From positions 13,949,001-14,013,000 of the forward strand of contig NC_037094.1 of the NCBI RefSeq assembly GCF_002994745.2: 64,000 nt of DNA, in the 5' to 3' direction. This DNA is from Rosa chinensis (Eukaryota; Streptophyta; Magnoliopsida; Rosales; Rosaceae). The notes beneath the pieces were generated by a model. The model saw only the letters and a program-made list of their open reading frames with translations, was not told the DNA's origin and did no database searches. The translations under genes were made by a program, and so were the position numbers. Numbering within the stretch: the first letter of the stretch is position 1; each line of letters opens with the position of its first letter. Below, one piece after another: positions 11,300-22,044 of the stretch.

Positions 11300-14231
11300 A
11301 TGCTACCAACATGTTTCTTGAAAGTGGAATTCAGGCAATGACTTAGTGAGCAAGCCTGCCACAATGTCCTCAGATTGAACCTAGTTCACTTTGATCTTGA
11401 GGAGAGTCCGTTGTTGCTAATTATCCTTGGTGTTGTCGCTTTTGATGTAGCCTTGCATCATTTGTGTAGGCTCATCTGTGGTAGACTTCAAACCAAAACT
11501 TTTCGAACATGCGAAATTATGGATCCAACCCATATACATTCATGAACCACTTCGTGAAGAGCAATGATCTCTACATTGTTCGAAAATATAGCGACTAGGG
11601 TCTGTTCTGTAGACCTCCAAGATATCATGGTTTTTACCCATGGTGAACATATAACCAGTTTGGGAAGACTTTTGTGTGGGTCAGAGAGATACCTAAATTC
11701 AGCAAAACCTTCCAAAACACATGTTGTTTTGGGATGGGGATAGTGAATGCAGGCTAGAGTTGGCGGCGTTCCAAGTGTGTGATGGGTCCGAATCCATCCT
11801 CTCTCTGTAGGGATAAAGCATGTCCATATCAGTCGTACATAGTATCGAAAGATATCTTTTACACCAATCCAATGGCGTCGCGTTGGTGCAGAGCTATACC
11901 TTAGCTAACAAGTTCATGGCAAATGAGATGTCCGGTCTTGTGCATTGAGCTAAGTATAATAATGCGCCTATTGCAATTAACTAGGGCATTGCTGCCCCTA
12001 GCGCATCTTCGTCATCATCCTTCAAACGAAGATGATCCTTTTTAGGATCAAGACTAGGGACGATCATAGGGGTGCTCGAAGGCTTGACCTTGTCAAAATG
12101 CCTAAGCATCTATCAACACGATGCTCAAGTTCCAAACCGCGACATAATTGTGTTCTCCCAAAATCCTTCATCTCAAACTACGGATTTCAAGTGTTCAGCG
12201 GTTTCCCTTAACTCTTTAGGGGCTTCTAATGAAGATCATATCCAACATGAACATCGATAGAATCCGAAACTTGTCATAGAAACGCGTGGGCATATCCCTT
12301 CCCAATCAAGTAGTCACTTTAGTGAGCGTTTCAACCTTATTGCAAACGCGCTCCATGGTCTAGAACCTCTTGACTTGGGTAAATGAAGTCCATCATGAAC
12401 CTTCATGTATATTGCGTATCTAGATCCCCATAGAGATACGTGTTGACCACATTTGTAAGTTGCATGTTTAGTTATTTGGAAACTACCAAACTGACAGGGT
12501 AGTGGAGTGCAATGACATCCATTACGAGAGAATATGTCTCATCGTAGTCGATTCCAGGGCGTTTTGTGAGAAGCCTTGGGCTATAAGGCGAGATTGCCAT
12601 CTCTTTTTCTCATCACGCTTTCTAACGAAGACCCATTAGTCAATAGGTTTTATGTTAGGAGGTGTTGTCATCACTGACTTGAAAACCTTCCTCTTCGTTA
12701 GAGAATCCAATTTAACCTGGATCGCATCTTTCCATTTAGGCCAAATCTCTCTACGTTGACATTCATTCATCAACGGAGCATGGTTCATTATCATCTTCCT
12801 CAACAATCTCATGCGCAACTACATCATGAATTATGATGGAGTTTCTATCCCACATGACCACATCTCATGTACACTAGTGTAATTTTCAAAGAGATCTATA
12901 TTCTCAGGAATAGGTTCTAAAGTTGAGGCGTCCCCCAATGATAACCATAACTTGGAAGATTCTCATGAAACATATTTTGAGTCTTGATGATCAAAGGATT
13001 GGAATGTGCCAAAGTATCATTCGAACCCACGGGCCTCCCACGCATCCTAGCTGGGGCCATGGCCTGTAACGCCAGAGTGCCACTCTATTTGGTGTTGGCG
13101 CCATGCCTACCTCCGTGTAGGGTGGCGCTACGTCCTCTCGTAGGGACGTACTTCCTTGCTGGCAAGTTTGCAGCATATTTGTGTGATCTCGTCACTTTAA
13201 CAAGGATCGAGATGAGACATAGTGGGGACAGGCCACGACAATTCCAGTGGTTCCTGCTGAACATTTGTATTCTTATCTCCCCCTAACGACGGGAAGACTG
13301 TCTCATCAAAATGACAACCCGAAAATCTAGCGGTAGGGAGATCGCCTTGCAATGGCATTAAGTGGCGGACGATTGTTGGAGTCTCAAATCCAACGCAGTT
13401 GCCCATTCGTCTAGAAGGACCATCATAGAGTGTTGTGGAGGAGCAATTGGCACATATGGCATAGAATCCTGATAGATTCTAGACGAATGGGTTGAATCAG
13501 TCCATAGAATCCTGATAGATTCTATGTAAGAACAAAATGAGTATTTTTATATCCTTTGCATAGGACGGTCTCAGTCCTAGTTTCCCTAAGGAACGGGATT
13601 TGGAAAACGAGCTAGAGACTTTAGAAGTGACCAATGAGGATTTTGGTTGGGCCTGAGCGTCTGAAACGCTATTTGAAGCAAAGTTGATGATTGCAACATC
13701 ACCTGGGGCGTCATCACCATGATGCATGCTATCCATGGCGTCATGGATAAGGACTATGCCAGCCCTAGGCTGGTGGTGGACGGCAGCGACGGAGGTCACA
13801 CTTAGTCCATGAATCAACTTTTGATTCATGTTTCGTTTTGCTCGAAAGAAAAGATGTCCATGTGAAGTCTTTAGTAGACAGTTCATGACATCATGACTAG
13901 GATGACCTATCCTGTCATGACAAAGCCAATATATGTCTAAATCCAAGAGATCTTCTATCATAACTTTTATTATATTAATAGCTCGAATAGTGACATAGAA
14001 TCCACTAGAGAGACACATAAACTTCTCTAAGATGCGCCTTTGTTCGCAATCATTAGAGGTATTGCAAAGGAACTCATTTCCGTTCTCTACATGCATTTTC
14101 GCATGGCAAGGGGAACTTGAGCTATTCCATGTCTTTGAATTAATACTGATGGCCCAGTCATTGTAGTCACAAAGTAATATGCTTAGAATTAAAATGGAGT
14201 CAAAATGAAAATAACTCGAAATATTATTCAT
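11300..14231 (-). pseudogene. Copia A pol remnant (integrase, RT, RNase H)
   Basis: Minus-strand fragments in several frames follow the order of copia pol. Near 14231-13497 lies a GAG-pre-integrase segment (DLDIYWLCHDRIGHPSHDVM). Near 12818-12636 lies an RT N-terminal segment (MTTPPNIKPID preceded by ALDSLTKRKVF-like residues). 11715-11488 and below carry RNase H pieces (YLSDPHKSLP). The corresponding region of copia B shows the same order and helps to align the pieces. Every segment is interrupted, so no functional polyprotein is possible. Confidence 0.85.
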
Positions 14232-14946
14232 AAGCCAACAGAGTCACATCATTGTCTCTTTGACCAAAGAAAATTTAATCCAAAATGGTAGCTAATGCAA
14301 AACAATGGTAGTCATCTAACTTCTTTCAGTAATTCCAAAATGAATGTGACTAGGTGAGTAAAGAGATGTCAGTGGAGCAAGGCTCACTTAAGTACCACTA
14401 ATCTCAGAACCTTCCTAGACATCACACTTACTTTGGGGTGAGCCTACTTTGAAGAAAGACTAAACCATTGGCATTTACTACAAAGTATATGGCAATTGCC
14501 TATTACATCTCTTGGAAAAATAAAGACTTAAACAGAATTAGCGATCTATTGATCCCAACCAGATTTGTAGTCTTCAACCCTTCACTCTAGATCATCTTCT
14601 TGATCTTCTTGTTCCACATAGTGAGCTTCTCTTGCTTCACAATATGCTTTGTAGGCAATGACAAGTTCTTCACGAGCTCTACAAATGTGTGCCCAATGAT
14701 CAGATACTCCACATAACATACATCACTTTGCTTGAACTCCATTGATTGAGGTGCTCTGAAAGGGTCATTTAGATGGCTCTTAGTGTTGGTGGAGCCACCA
14801 ACATGGCTAGAGGCGTTGCCTCCCTCTCTCTTTCCACGTAGACCTCTTCGGTTCCGTGTTCGCCTATTTTGGCAGTTTCCTTCTCAAGTAGAGCAATTAT
14901 ATGGACCAGAACATCCAAATGTATCCCTAAGATTATGGTTTAGCTC

Positions 14947-15640
14947 CTAGCGCCCTCTCTTTGGGGCGCGACTAAAATTGGATTCCAAAATATGCTCTGC
15001 TCCCACGGATCTTGAATTATAGTTCTTCACAAGGATGTTGTCATGCTTTTCAGTGACATTCATAGCTCCAATGAACTCATGAAACCTTGTGATCCGTCTT
15101 ACAGAAACATCGATTCGATGGTTCTTAGCAACCATCAATGCATAGAAAGGGAAAGTAGAGAGAGTTTTCTCAATCAACAACGCATTTGTGATCTCTTTAC
15201 CACAGAATTCCATTAAGAATTTAATGCGAAGTGCTTCCGAGTTGTAGTTAAGAACTGACTTGAAATCATAGAAGCGGAAGCTATGTCAGCTCACCTCTAG
15301 GTCAGGAAGCAGGGAGTCACGGACGTTGCCAAATCTTTCTTCAAGTGAGACCCACATCCTTCTGGGGTCTTCTTCATTCATACACTCGTACTGGAGCGAA
15401 TCATCCATATGACGAGTCATTAGAATGATGGCTTTCACCTTATTTGCCTCTAAGGCTGCTCTATTTACTTCCAAAGCTTGAGCTTGCTCAACAGTTAGCA
15501 CGTCCTGGCTAGGCTTGAGAATCGTATCCAGGATTCCATCAGCCTTGAGATGCTAGCGGACATCACGAACCCACCTGTGATATCCAGAGCCAGTTGTTCC
15601 CAATGAAGCAAAGTCCAATTTGTTCAGGTTACTCATCCTG
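14947..15640 (-). pseudogene. Copia A gag (UBN2-type) remnant
   Basis: Two frames, 15501-15286 and 15213-14947, align with the intact gag of copia B. They carry the UBN2 gag motifs AIILMTRHMDDSLQYE, RFGNVRDSLLPDLEV, LMEFCGKEI and RIDVSVRRITRFHEFIGAMN. A stop after LEVS at about 15286 and another near 15555 break the frame. The start region (SNLNKLDF...) lies just below 15640. The downstream zinc-knuckle part is degraded. Confidence 0.85.
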
Positions 15641-15649
15641 AAAGAGAAC

Positions 15650-16653
15650 AAGAAATTAACGTTAGTTTCGGAGCTTAAAAGGCTACTACGAAAACATATA
15701 ATATTTTTTAGCGTAGTTGCTCCTAAGAAATTATGAATTTCTGAGCGTAATCGCTTCCAAGAAATTATGAATTTCTGAGCATAATCGCTTCCAAGAAATT
15801 AAATTCCAAGAGGTATTGGATTAGATCGAAACAATGACGTAAGTAGTCGATCATAAATTCTCTACAAACTCTAAGTTTGGAGATCTCAACAAGCTCTAAG
15901 CTTGGAATGAGCATGAACCCCCACAATTCGGCTTAATTTGGTCTCTCCTATGATGAAGAAAGGGGGTAGAAGAAGGGAGGTTGCAAATCCCCGGAAAAGA
16001 AGAGAAATTAAATGTAAAAACTCTAAAAAAAGGGAACTTTTAGAAAAAAAAAACCTCAAAATGGGTCGCCGGAAATTTGGTCTGAAAAGTGGCCGGAAAG
16101 TTGACTGAAAACTGTCAACCAGCTTTGATCGGGCTGACGTAGCGCTGGGTCCGCTGCTGACGTGGATGATGAGGTGGGCGAGTTTCTGGGCTTGGTGGAC
16201 TTCTGGCCCGAGAGTACTTCTTCCTTCTGCTTCTGAGCTTGGGCTTAGGCTTCTCTTTTGCTTCTGGGCTGGGCTGCTTGGGACAGAGAGAGAATCTGCT
16301 GATGGAATTTGCAGGCTGTGGTTCAGGGTGGGGAGACTTCTGATGGGCAGTTCACGGGTTTTTAGGTCGGTTCCGGTGGTGATTTTTCCAGTTCCCAGAA
16401 TCTGGGGTATGGCTGCAACTTCTGACAGAGTATGGATGTGAAAGATGGACAGTCAGGATGCGAACCAGGCAGGGGATCTACGGATTCTTCTTGGGGTCGG
16501 TTCAGTCACTTCTAAAGGCCGGTTCACATTGATTCCGGCCGAATCTGGTGGTGGCGCCACTGGTTCTGAGTTTCGGGAGTCTGTGGCTTCAAGGTGGGTA
16601 GCAGAGGTTCTGGAATTTGAGGGTTTCAGGGTTAGGGCTTCGTGCTGATAAAG
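15650..16653 (-). other. Copia A untranslated leader
   Basis: About 1 kb between gag and the 5' LTR, matched in position and partly in sequence by 36250-37331 in copia B. Next to the LTR the minus strand reads ctttatcagcacgaagccc. The equivalent in copia B is cgttatcagcatgaagccc. This conserved spot is where the primer-binding site should be, but it is not the plain initiator tRNA-Met complement. The short open frames here are not thought to be genes. Confidence 0.6.
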
Positions 16654-16857
16654 TGTTTTAGAGAAACGGGAATTGAGAGAAAATTACTGTGTATTCTCAT
16701 TGATAATAGGGGTCTCTTTATATAGAGGATTATAAGGCATAGAGTCTGAATCATACAAGGAAAGATAATCTCTAGATTCTTCTAATTAAACCCTATTACC
16801 ACTAGGTCAAGTAACCTAGAGTTTGGGCTAAACACAAATTAGGGTTTTACTTGAACA
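16654..16857 (-). repeat. 5' LTR of copia A
   Basis: 204 bp, paired with 10873-11076; followed by the TACCC target-site copy. Confidence 0.93.
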
Positions 16858-16862
16858 TACCC

Positions 16863-18118
16863 AACTTTATCCTTGAACATCAAAAACATTCTGTTAATAC
16901 TTCTGAAATGGTGGCCGACAATATTCAAAACTCTGGCTGGAATACTTTATAACTTTCATCTGTACTTCCTCCTGACATTGTTAGCATAGTTGAGAAAATT
17001 CCCCTTCCTTTTTGCCATAATCCTGATGAAATGTTCTGGGGAGCCATTGGAAATGACAAGTTTAGTATTAAATCGGCTTCCTCACTTCTGGTCCAAAATA
17101 TAGCAACTCGCTCCAAATCTAAACTTTTACAAAAAAATGTGGAAACAATCTTTGCCACCTGAAGTTAAAGTTTTTGCTTGACAACTTATTAGACAAAGAC
17201 TTCTTACTCGGGATAAGGTTTTCACTAATCAACCTATTGATCGGTCCTGCCCTGTTTGTGGATTTCAAACTGAAACACATGATCATCTTTTTTTACAGTG
17301 TCCAGCTGCAAGTACATTCTGGCTTTCTACTTTTCCTAAACTCCAACCTCAGTACTAGCAACATTCTTTTATTGATTGGTTTGAGTTTCTTGCCTCAAGT
17401 ACTTGTACAGCTGATCCAACTACTTTTGGTATTGCTCTTACTACTGCTTATTTAATTTGGAATCTAGAAATGGTTTGATTTTTAGAAACCAAACTTATGT
17501 ACCCTCAAAGGTACGTAGTACATGATATTGCACGAATTTGGAGTAATTATTTTTACTTCCATTCATCCTCTCCAAAGAAACCTTCTCATTCTATCCTCAA
17601 ATGGAACCCTCCTCAACATGGTCATTTGAAACTTAACTTTGACGGTTCTGTTATTTCAAACTCTAGTGTAGCGGCCGACTTTGTTTTTAGAGATTCCAAT
17701 GGAGAACCTATTCTAGTTGCTAACAACTTTGTTGGAGCTCATGATGTACTTCTGACGGAAGCTTTACCCTTACATGCAGGTCTTCATGCAACTTGGTTAT
17801 ATGGTTTTTGAAGCATTGAAGTTGAGGGTGATTCCAAGTTACTTCTTGATAGTATTAATGGCATGGTTCAGACTCCATGCATGTTGCGTTAAATAGGTTT
17901 TATAAGACATTAAAACTCTTGCACAAATCACATTAAGAGAGAAACTAATTTCTTAGCTGATGCCATCGCCAAACTTGGCCATCACAGACAAGCTCAGAGC
18001 TGGAGTAGAGCACTTCCCCTTTCAACTTCCTTAGCTTTTCTTTTGGACAACTTGGGTGTTGGTTGTTGTCGTGGGTTTCAGCTGTAATTTTCTTTTTTAC
18101 TTTTTGAAAAAAAAAAAA
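16863..18118 (+). pseudogene. 5'-truncated LINE: zf-RVT and RNase H remnant with poly-A
   Basis: Plus-strand remnant of the 3' end of a non-LTR retrotransposon. Translation across frames gives the zinc-binding RT-associated domain (SCPVCGFQTETHDHLFLQCP, 17248-17307), then an RNase H domain (HLKLNFDGSVISNSS near 17621, EALPLHAGL near 17760, VEGDSKLLLDSI near 17822). Several stops and frameshifts are present. It ends in 12 A at 18107-18118. A 16-17 bp target-site duplication, acttatattaattatta (10853-10869) and acttaattaattatta (18118-18133), brackets it and the nested copia A. Confidence 0.88.
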
Positions 18119-18124
18119 CTTAAT

Positions 18125-18240
18125 TAATTATTAAGATGATGGGCCTTTCAAAAACAAAAATAAAAGTTAGCAGGGCCAACTTTATTAATTATTAAGATGG
18201 TGGGCCCTTCAACAACAAAAATAGAAATTAGCAGCCCCCT
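18125..18240. repeat. Local tandem repeat, copies 2 and 3
   Basis: Two copies of a unit of about 60 bp (attattaagatgatgggcc, then tttcaaaaacaaaaataaaa and gttagcaggg), equivalent to the copy at 10788-10850 left of the insertions. Confidence 0.75.
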
Positions 18241-18267
18241 TGGCCCTGTTGTCTTTTCATGCGTGAA

Positions 18268-18550
18268 ATTAATATACCTAAGATGTCAGTGAAATATACC
18301 TGCATTATAGAGTAGAAAACATTAGAAGGAAAAAAAAAATTTGAGCATGATAGTTTCAGTTGTATCTATATAGTAGGGTATTTAACGATGTATAGTAGGT
18401 ACCAATTTACCTAGACATATAAAGCAGGAACAAAACATATATAATATCACTAACCTAATCAAAAAGTACAAATATGTATATAAAAAAAAACCTAATTAAA
18501 AGGTAAAATGTATAAAAGAGAGAGTGAAAGATAATACACTAATGTAACCA
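18268..18550. repeat. Dispersed direct repeat, copy 1
   Basis: About 280 bp, similar over its whole length to 22612-22904. Shared blocks include aatatacctaa, tatctatatagtagg, cacctagacatat-aagcagga and acatatataatat. It lies just 3' of the glyoxal oxidase pseudogene stop on the minus strand. The second copy has no pseudogene next to it. Confidence 0.7.
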
Positions 18551-18595
18551 TGAGGATTACACAATTTGAATCCAAGTGCCCACATTAGGAATATC

Positions 18596-19639
18596 TTTTT
18601 TTTTTTTTTTGAAGGGAACGGAATCAGGTTTCATTAATAATAACGACGTCACTACGTCAAGCTAGAGGAATTCTAAAATTCTGAAAATTACATCTCAAAG
18701 CACAAAATCAGACTGCATAAAGCAGAACTACCCAAAGTAAATGAAAACAAACTATGAAAGAAAACAAAAACAAGACCTAAAAACTCCTACACCTGTCCAA
18801 CCCTAAATCAGAGCCACTAACTTGACAAGCGTTGACTCCTAATACGCTCCTAGTGTACATTGCCACTCATCAACCAGCAAAACGGCTACAACCCAGGATC
18901 GAACAAAGAGAGAGTGCTTATTGAAAGCAGGAAAAAACTCGGCTACCTCATAACAACCCAAAACAAGCCCAATCTAAAAGATAGAGCAAAGGAAAAGGTC
19001 AGCCCAGCAGGCCTAACCGGCCCACCAGTCCACTACCCTCGGCCCAAACCAAGCCCTAGTTTGAAGCTAGGGCTTGGTTTGGGCCGAGGGTAGTGGACTG
19101 GTGGGCCGGTTAGGACTGCTGGGCTGAGACGGAGAGGGAGCTCAACCGATCCGGCGCACCTCCGTCACCGCCTGAGCCTGTTTCGTTGCTGTCACCGTCC
19201 CAGACCGCCTCGAGGACTCCTTTACGGCCAACACTAAACCCATCCACCTTTCCACACCCTCCAAATCGACCTGCTGCAAGCCATCAGAACAGCCCCTATC
19301 ATCGATCCTGGGGTTGCCTCCAATCTTCCACCATAGTTGAGGTTTAGTGAGGAACTCCGAGACCCCGACCTGGATTCAAACTACCACAATTAGATCGCCA
19401 CCCCCAAAACCGAGCATGATCCTCCGGCACGCACCCTCAACAGCCTCAGTCGAAACCGCAGTGAGTCGGGGCCCTTACTGCCTTAACTTTCAGTCGAGCA
19501 ACCAATCCGAAACAACGCCGTCAACTAACCAAGAAGACACCATTGCCTCTTCGTATCCTGGGGACCGTGAGATTGCCGCCGCCAGCATGCGAAACCCTAG
19601 GTTTCGCCTAAACGAGGTCACTCTGAAATCCCTGGACCT
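18596..19639 (-). mobile_element. 1.04-kb poly-A retroelement inserted in the glyoxal oxidase pseudogene
   Basis: Minus-strand element with a 15-nt A tail (T tract 18596-18610) and a 12-bp target-site duplication cattaggaatat (18583-18594 and 19640-19651). Its 3' end (minus strand attattaatgaaacctgatt before the tail) resembles LINE tails. It contains no recognisable ORF1 or RT, so it is a non-autonomous LINE derivative or an unclassified SINE-like element. It carries a near-perfect palindrome of 61-bp arms (18999-19127). The insertion lies within the codons of the GLOX C-terminal HIPN. Confidence 0.88.
18999..19127. repeat. Long near-perfect inverted repeat (61-bp arms, 7-bp loop)
   Basis: The left arm 18999-19059 (tcagcccagcaggcctaacc and on to aagccctag) and the right arm 19067-19127 (ctagggcttggtttgggccg and on to gggctga) are reverse complements with one mismatch, around the loop tttgaag. 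A transcript would fold into a long hairpin. It is part of the poly-A retroelement. Confidence 0.93.
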
Positions 19640-20458
19640 CATTAGGAATATGTTGATGAACAATAAGCAAGTGATAATATGATGAGGGGGTGAGGTAAAC
19701 CGAAGCAGGCATGGTGACATGTGCTTCAAATTTCAAATTACTCACAGTTGTGACATGCTCAATGTGAAGAAGGATTAATCTTTGATTCATTGAAAATGAA
19801 TGCATTATAAATGAAGGAGATAGCATTGAAGTAAACAATGACTCGGTCGCTAATTTTCTTGTAATTGATAATCCAATTAATTTGTAGTTTTTGCCATATA
19901 TAGCGAACACCATCTTGAGATTTCGGTGCATGAAGGGTCAGACGAATGTCGGACAACTGAGAATCCAGCTATTGAGAATGAAAAACTTCTAATTAGCTAA
20001 GCTCAGTTGGGTAAAACACTGACCACAATTTAAATTGCTCGTGCAGATTGTCGCCGCCCATGAGCACCTGATTGTTTTGCAAGAGCATTGCAGTAAAGTG
20101 GTACATCTATACTATGGTGGTCGGGTTTTGGATCTCAAACCGATTTTCGATGGGATTTTTGGGTTTGCAAACAATCAAGTCGCGGCCCAATTTTGAGCTT
20201 GAGGTCTTGTGGATGTACCATTGATGATCAAAACATTTTCATCTGGGAGCAATATCATATCGCATATGACTCGAGGCCCAAGCATTGTTTCTGAAACCCA
20301 TTGTGGGATGAGCTGCATATATGTGCATGGCGGAAACGATGATGCTCCTCCAGACGACCTCTCATCTGCAGTCACTGCCAAAAGCAGCAGCATCAAGATG
20401 GGTGAGGAGAGAGAACATCAATATAATTAAGTGTTTAATTATAAGTTTAATATAGTAA

Positions 20459-20985
20459 AGGTTTTTCATTCCATGTCCTGGAAAATTTCACAAATGATCA
20501 CTTAACTATGACTCATTTGACACTTTGGTCACTGAAGTTTCAAATATATCACTTTGGTCACTCAACTATTACACTGTCAATCACTTAATTCACTTTGTTA
20601 ATTTTTTTCATTAAAAAAATTATAAAAAATAATCTTTGGGTGACTTAAGTGATTGACAGTGTAATAGTTGAGTAACCAATAAAGTGATATATTTGAAACT
20701 TCAGTGACCAAAGTGTCGAATGAGTCATAGTTAAGTGACCATTTATGGAATTCTCCCTTCCATGTCCATTTTGCTATATAAAAGTTGGATACAATCCACG
20801 CATCTTTTCATATTAATTGCAGTCCTACTACTACTTTTACTAATCAATTTTGCTCTTAGAACCAAGTAAGGTAAATAATTAAAAATTCACTAATTGAATC
20901 ACAATTTTAGCTCAGTTTTAAATTTCAAATTCATGTATCTAAAATCTAAGCAATTCATCGATGAATAATTCTCAGACATATAAGA
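20459..20985. repeat. Dispersed repeat copy carrying a MITE insertion
   Basis: Positions 20459-20478 plus 20768-20985 align with 1238-1460 (shared blocks aggttttt, tccattttg-atataaaa-ttgga, ttttaaatttcaaattca, caattcatcgatgaataat). The MITE at 20479-20757 and one target-site copy interrupt this copy. The 1.2-kb copy lacks the insertion. Confidence 0.75.
20479..20757. mobile_element. MULE-like MITE with ~105-bp inverted repeats
   Basis: Two arms of about 105 bp (left from tggaaaatttcacaaatgat; right ends gaccatttatggaattctcc) are reverse complements with few differences, giving a nearly pure fold-back of 279 bp. It is flanked by the 10-bp direct repeat ttccatgtcc (20469-20478 and 20758-20767). 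Long TIRs with a 9-10 bp target-site duplication are typical of Mutator-like MITEs. It has no coding capacity. Confidence 0.85.
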
Positions 20986-20989
20986 CTAA

Positions 20990-21994
20990 GGGGGGTGTAT
21001 TGTATTTAGATTTCTAAGGTGTTTTAAAGACTTTTTTGGACTTGAAAAATCTATGGGTATTCAATTATGATTTAATAAGACTTTTAAAGAGTTGTTGTAA
21101 GTATTAGGGTATTCAATTTGGATTTGTAAAGGGAGATTTTAATTCCACAAAAATCTGAAGGTATTCAAAAAATCTACGAATTTTATAGAATTTATAAAGT
21201 AGTGAACTCTTGTGGATTGCAGAGCCTCAGGTATAAATACCAAAGCTCCAAACAAATCCAACGTCTCCACCAAAGATTTCCACAGTATTCTTTTTTCAAA
21301 GCAGCTCGACATAGGTATGTGAAACCTCTTCTCTCTTTTCTAGGGTTTCTTTTCTCTCGCGTTTTTTCTTGAAACTTGGATCTCCTTTCTCTCGTTTCAA
21401 TCATTTTCTTTGCTCCTGTACATATTGCTATTGTATGTATCCATATTTTGATCATCTATGAATTGTACCATAAGCCCTAGGTTGACTTCAGTAGAATTCT
21501 TGTTGGTGTGAAAATAATACCGATCCCAGGAGATTCATTCCGTTAATTACATGCTCATCTTCAAGATTTTGTTCATATGCTTTGTCAATTCCACTGCTCT
21601 TCTTGACATGCAATTTTGATCGTCTAGCCTTTGTACACTGTCTAACACCAGGGGATGGGCTATCAGCTTGTGATTTTCGTTGTCCACCCCTTTCTTTTAC
21701 GGGAGTGGTAATACAAGACAGGATTAGAGTTTCAACCTCATTCTATTGCTAGGGAAAACAGTATGGTTCCACTAGTAAATTGTCAGTTCAAAAGTCATAA
21801 ATTCCTAAGTATCCCATTCAAAAAGAAAAGGGGAATAGTGCAACAACATCTTTGCAAAATTCTTGAGAAAATCTTCCTAAACTATACTTTCTAGGACAAG
21901 GTTATTTACCCCTTCAAGTGGTAGTAAGGTCTGCGGTTGTAGACTCTCACATTGGTAGTACAATTATGATCCAAGAAGAAAACTATTGATAACA

Positions 21995-22044
<50 letters not shown>

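Larger units (their letters stand above)
10873..16857 (-). mobile_element. Copia A: decayed Ty1/copia LTR retrotransposon, 6.0 kb
   Basis: A minus-strand element with 204-bp LTRs (10873-11076 and 16654-16857) bounded by TG...CA and the 5-bp target-site duplication TACCC (10868-10872, 16858-16862). A polypurine tract (minus strand aagggggag) abuts the 3' LTR at 11077. Gag, GAG-pre-integrase/integrase, RT and RNase H regions follow in copia order but are full of stops and frameshifts. The LTRs differ at about 9 of 204 positions. Its sequence closely parallels copia B at 31206-37534, so the two are members of one family. It sits inside a LINE fragment, near that fragment's 5' end. Confidence 0.94.
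18563..20410 (-). pseudogene. Glyoxal (galactose) oxidase-like pseudogene split by a retroelement
   Basis: A fragment of a plant glyoxal oxidase (copper radical oxidase of the extracellular GLOX family) on the minus strand. Reading down from 20400: LGPRVICDMILLPDENVLIING, then across a frameshift NRFEIQNPTTIV-stop-MYHFTAMLL (family PRMYHS-AVLLPDG) and GGDNLHEQF, YPTEL; then SFSMNQRLILL and YYHLLIVHQHIPN near 19700-19640. There the 1-kb retroelement interrupts it. Beyond the element, at 18594-18563, the frame resumes as VGTWIQIV and stops, which is the normal GLOX terminus (family HQGIPS-GIWVQI). The N-terminal half is missing. At least one frameshift, a stop and the insertion make it non-functional. 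Confidence 0.85.

Noticed and set aside
16166..16648. Plus-strand open frames at 16166-16441 and 16445-16648
   Set aside because: They lie in the copia A leader, antisense to the element, and resemble nothing known.
21997..22043. Short repeats as a possible CRISPR or satellite array
   Set aside because: All dense repeats here are simple (AT)n or (GT)n runs; no spaced direct repeats were seen, and the genome is eukaryotic.
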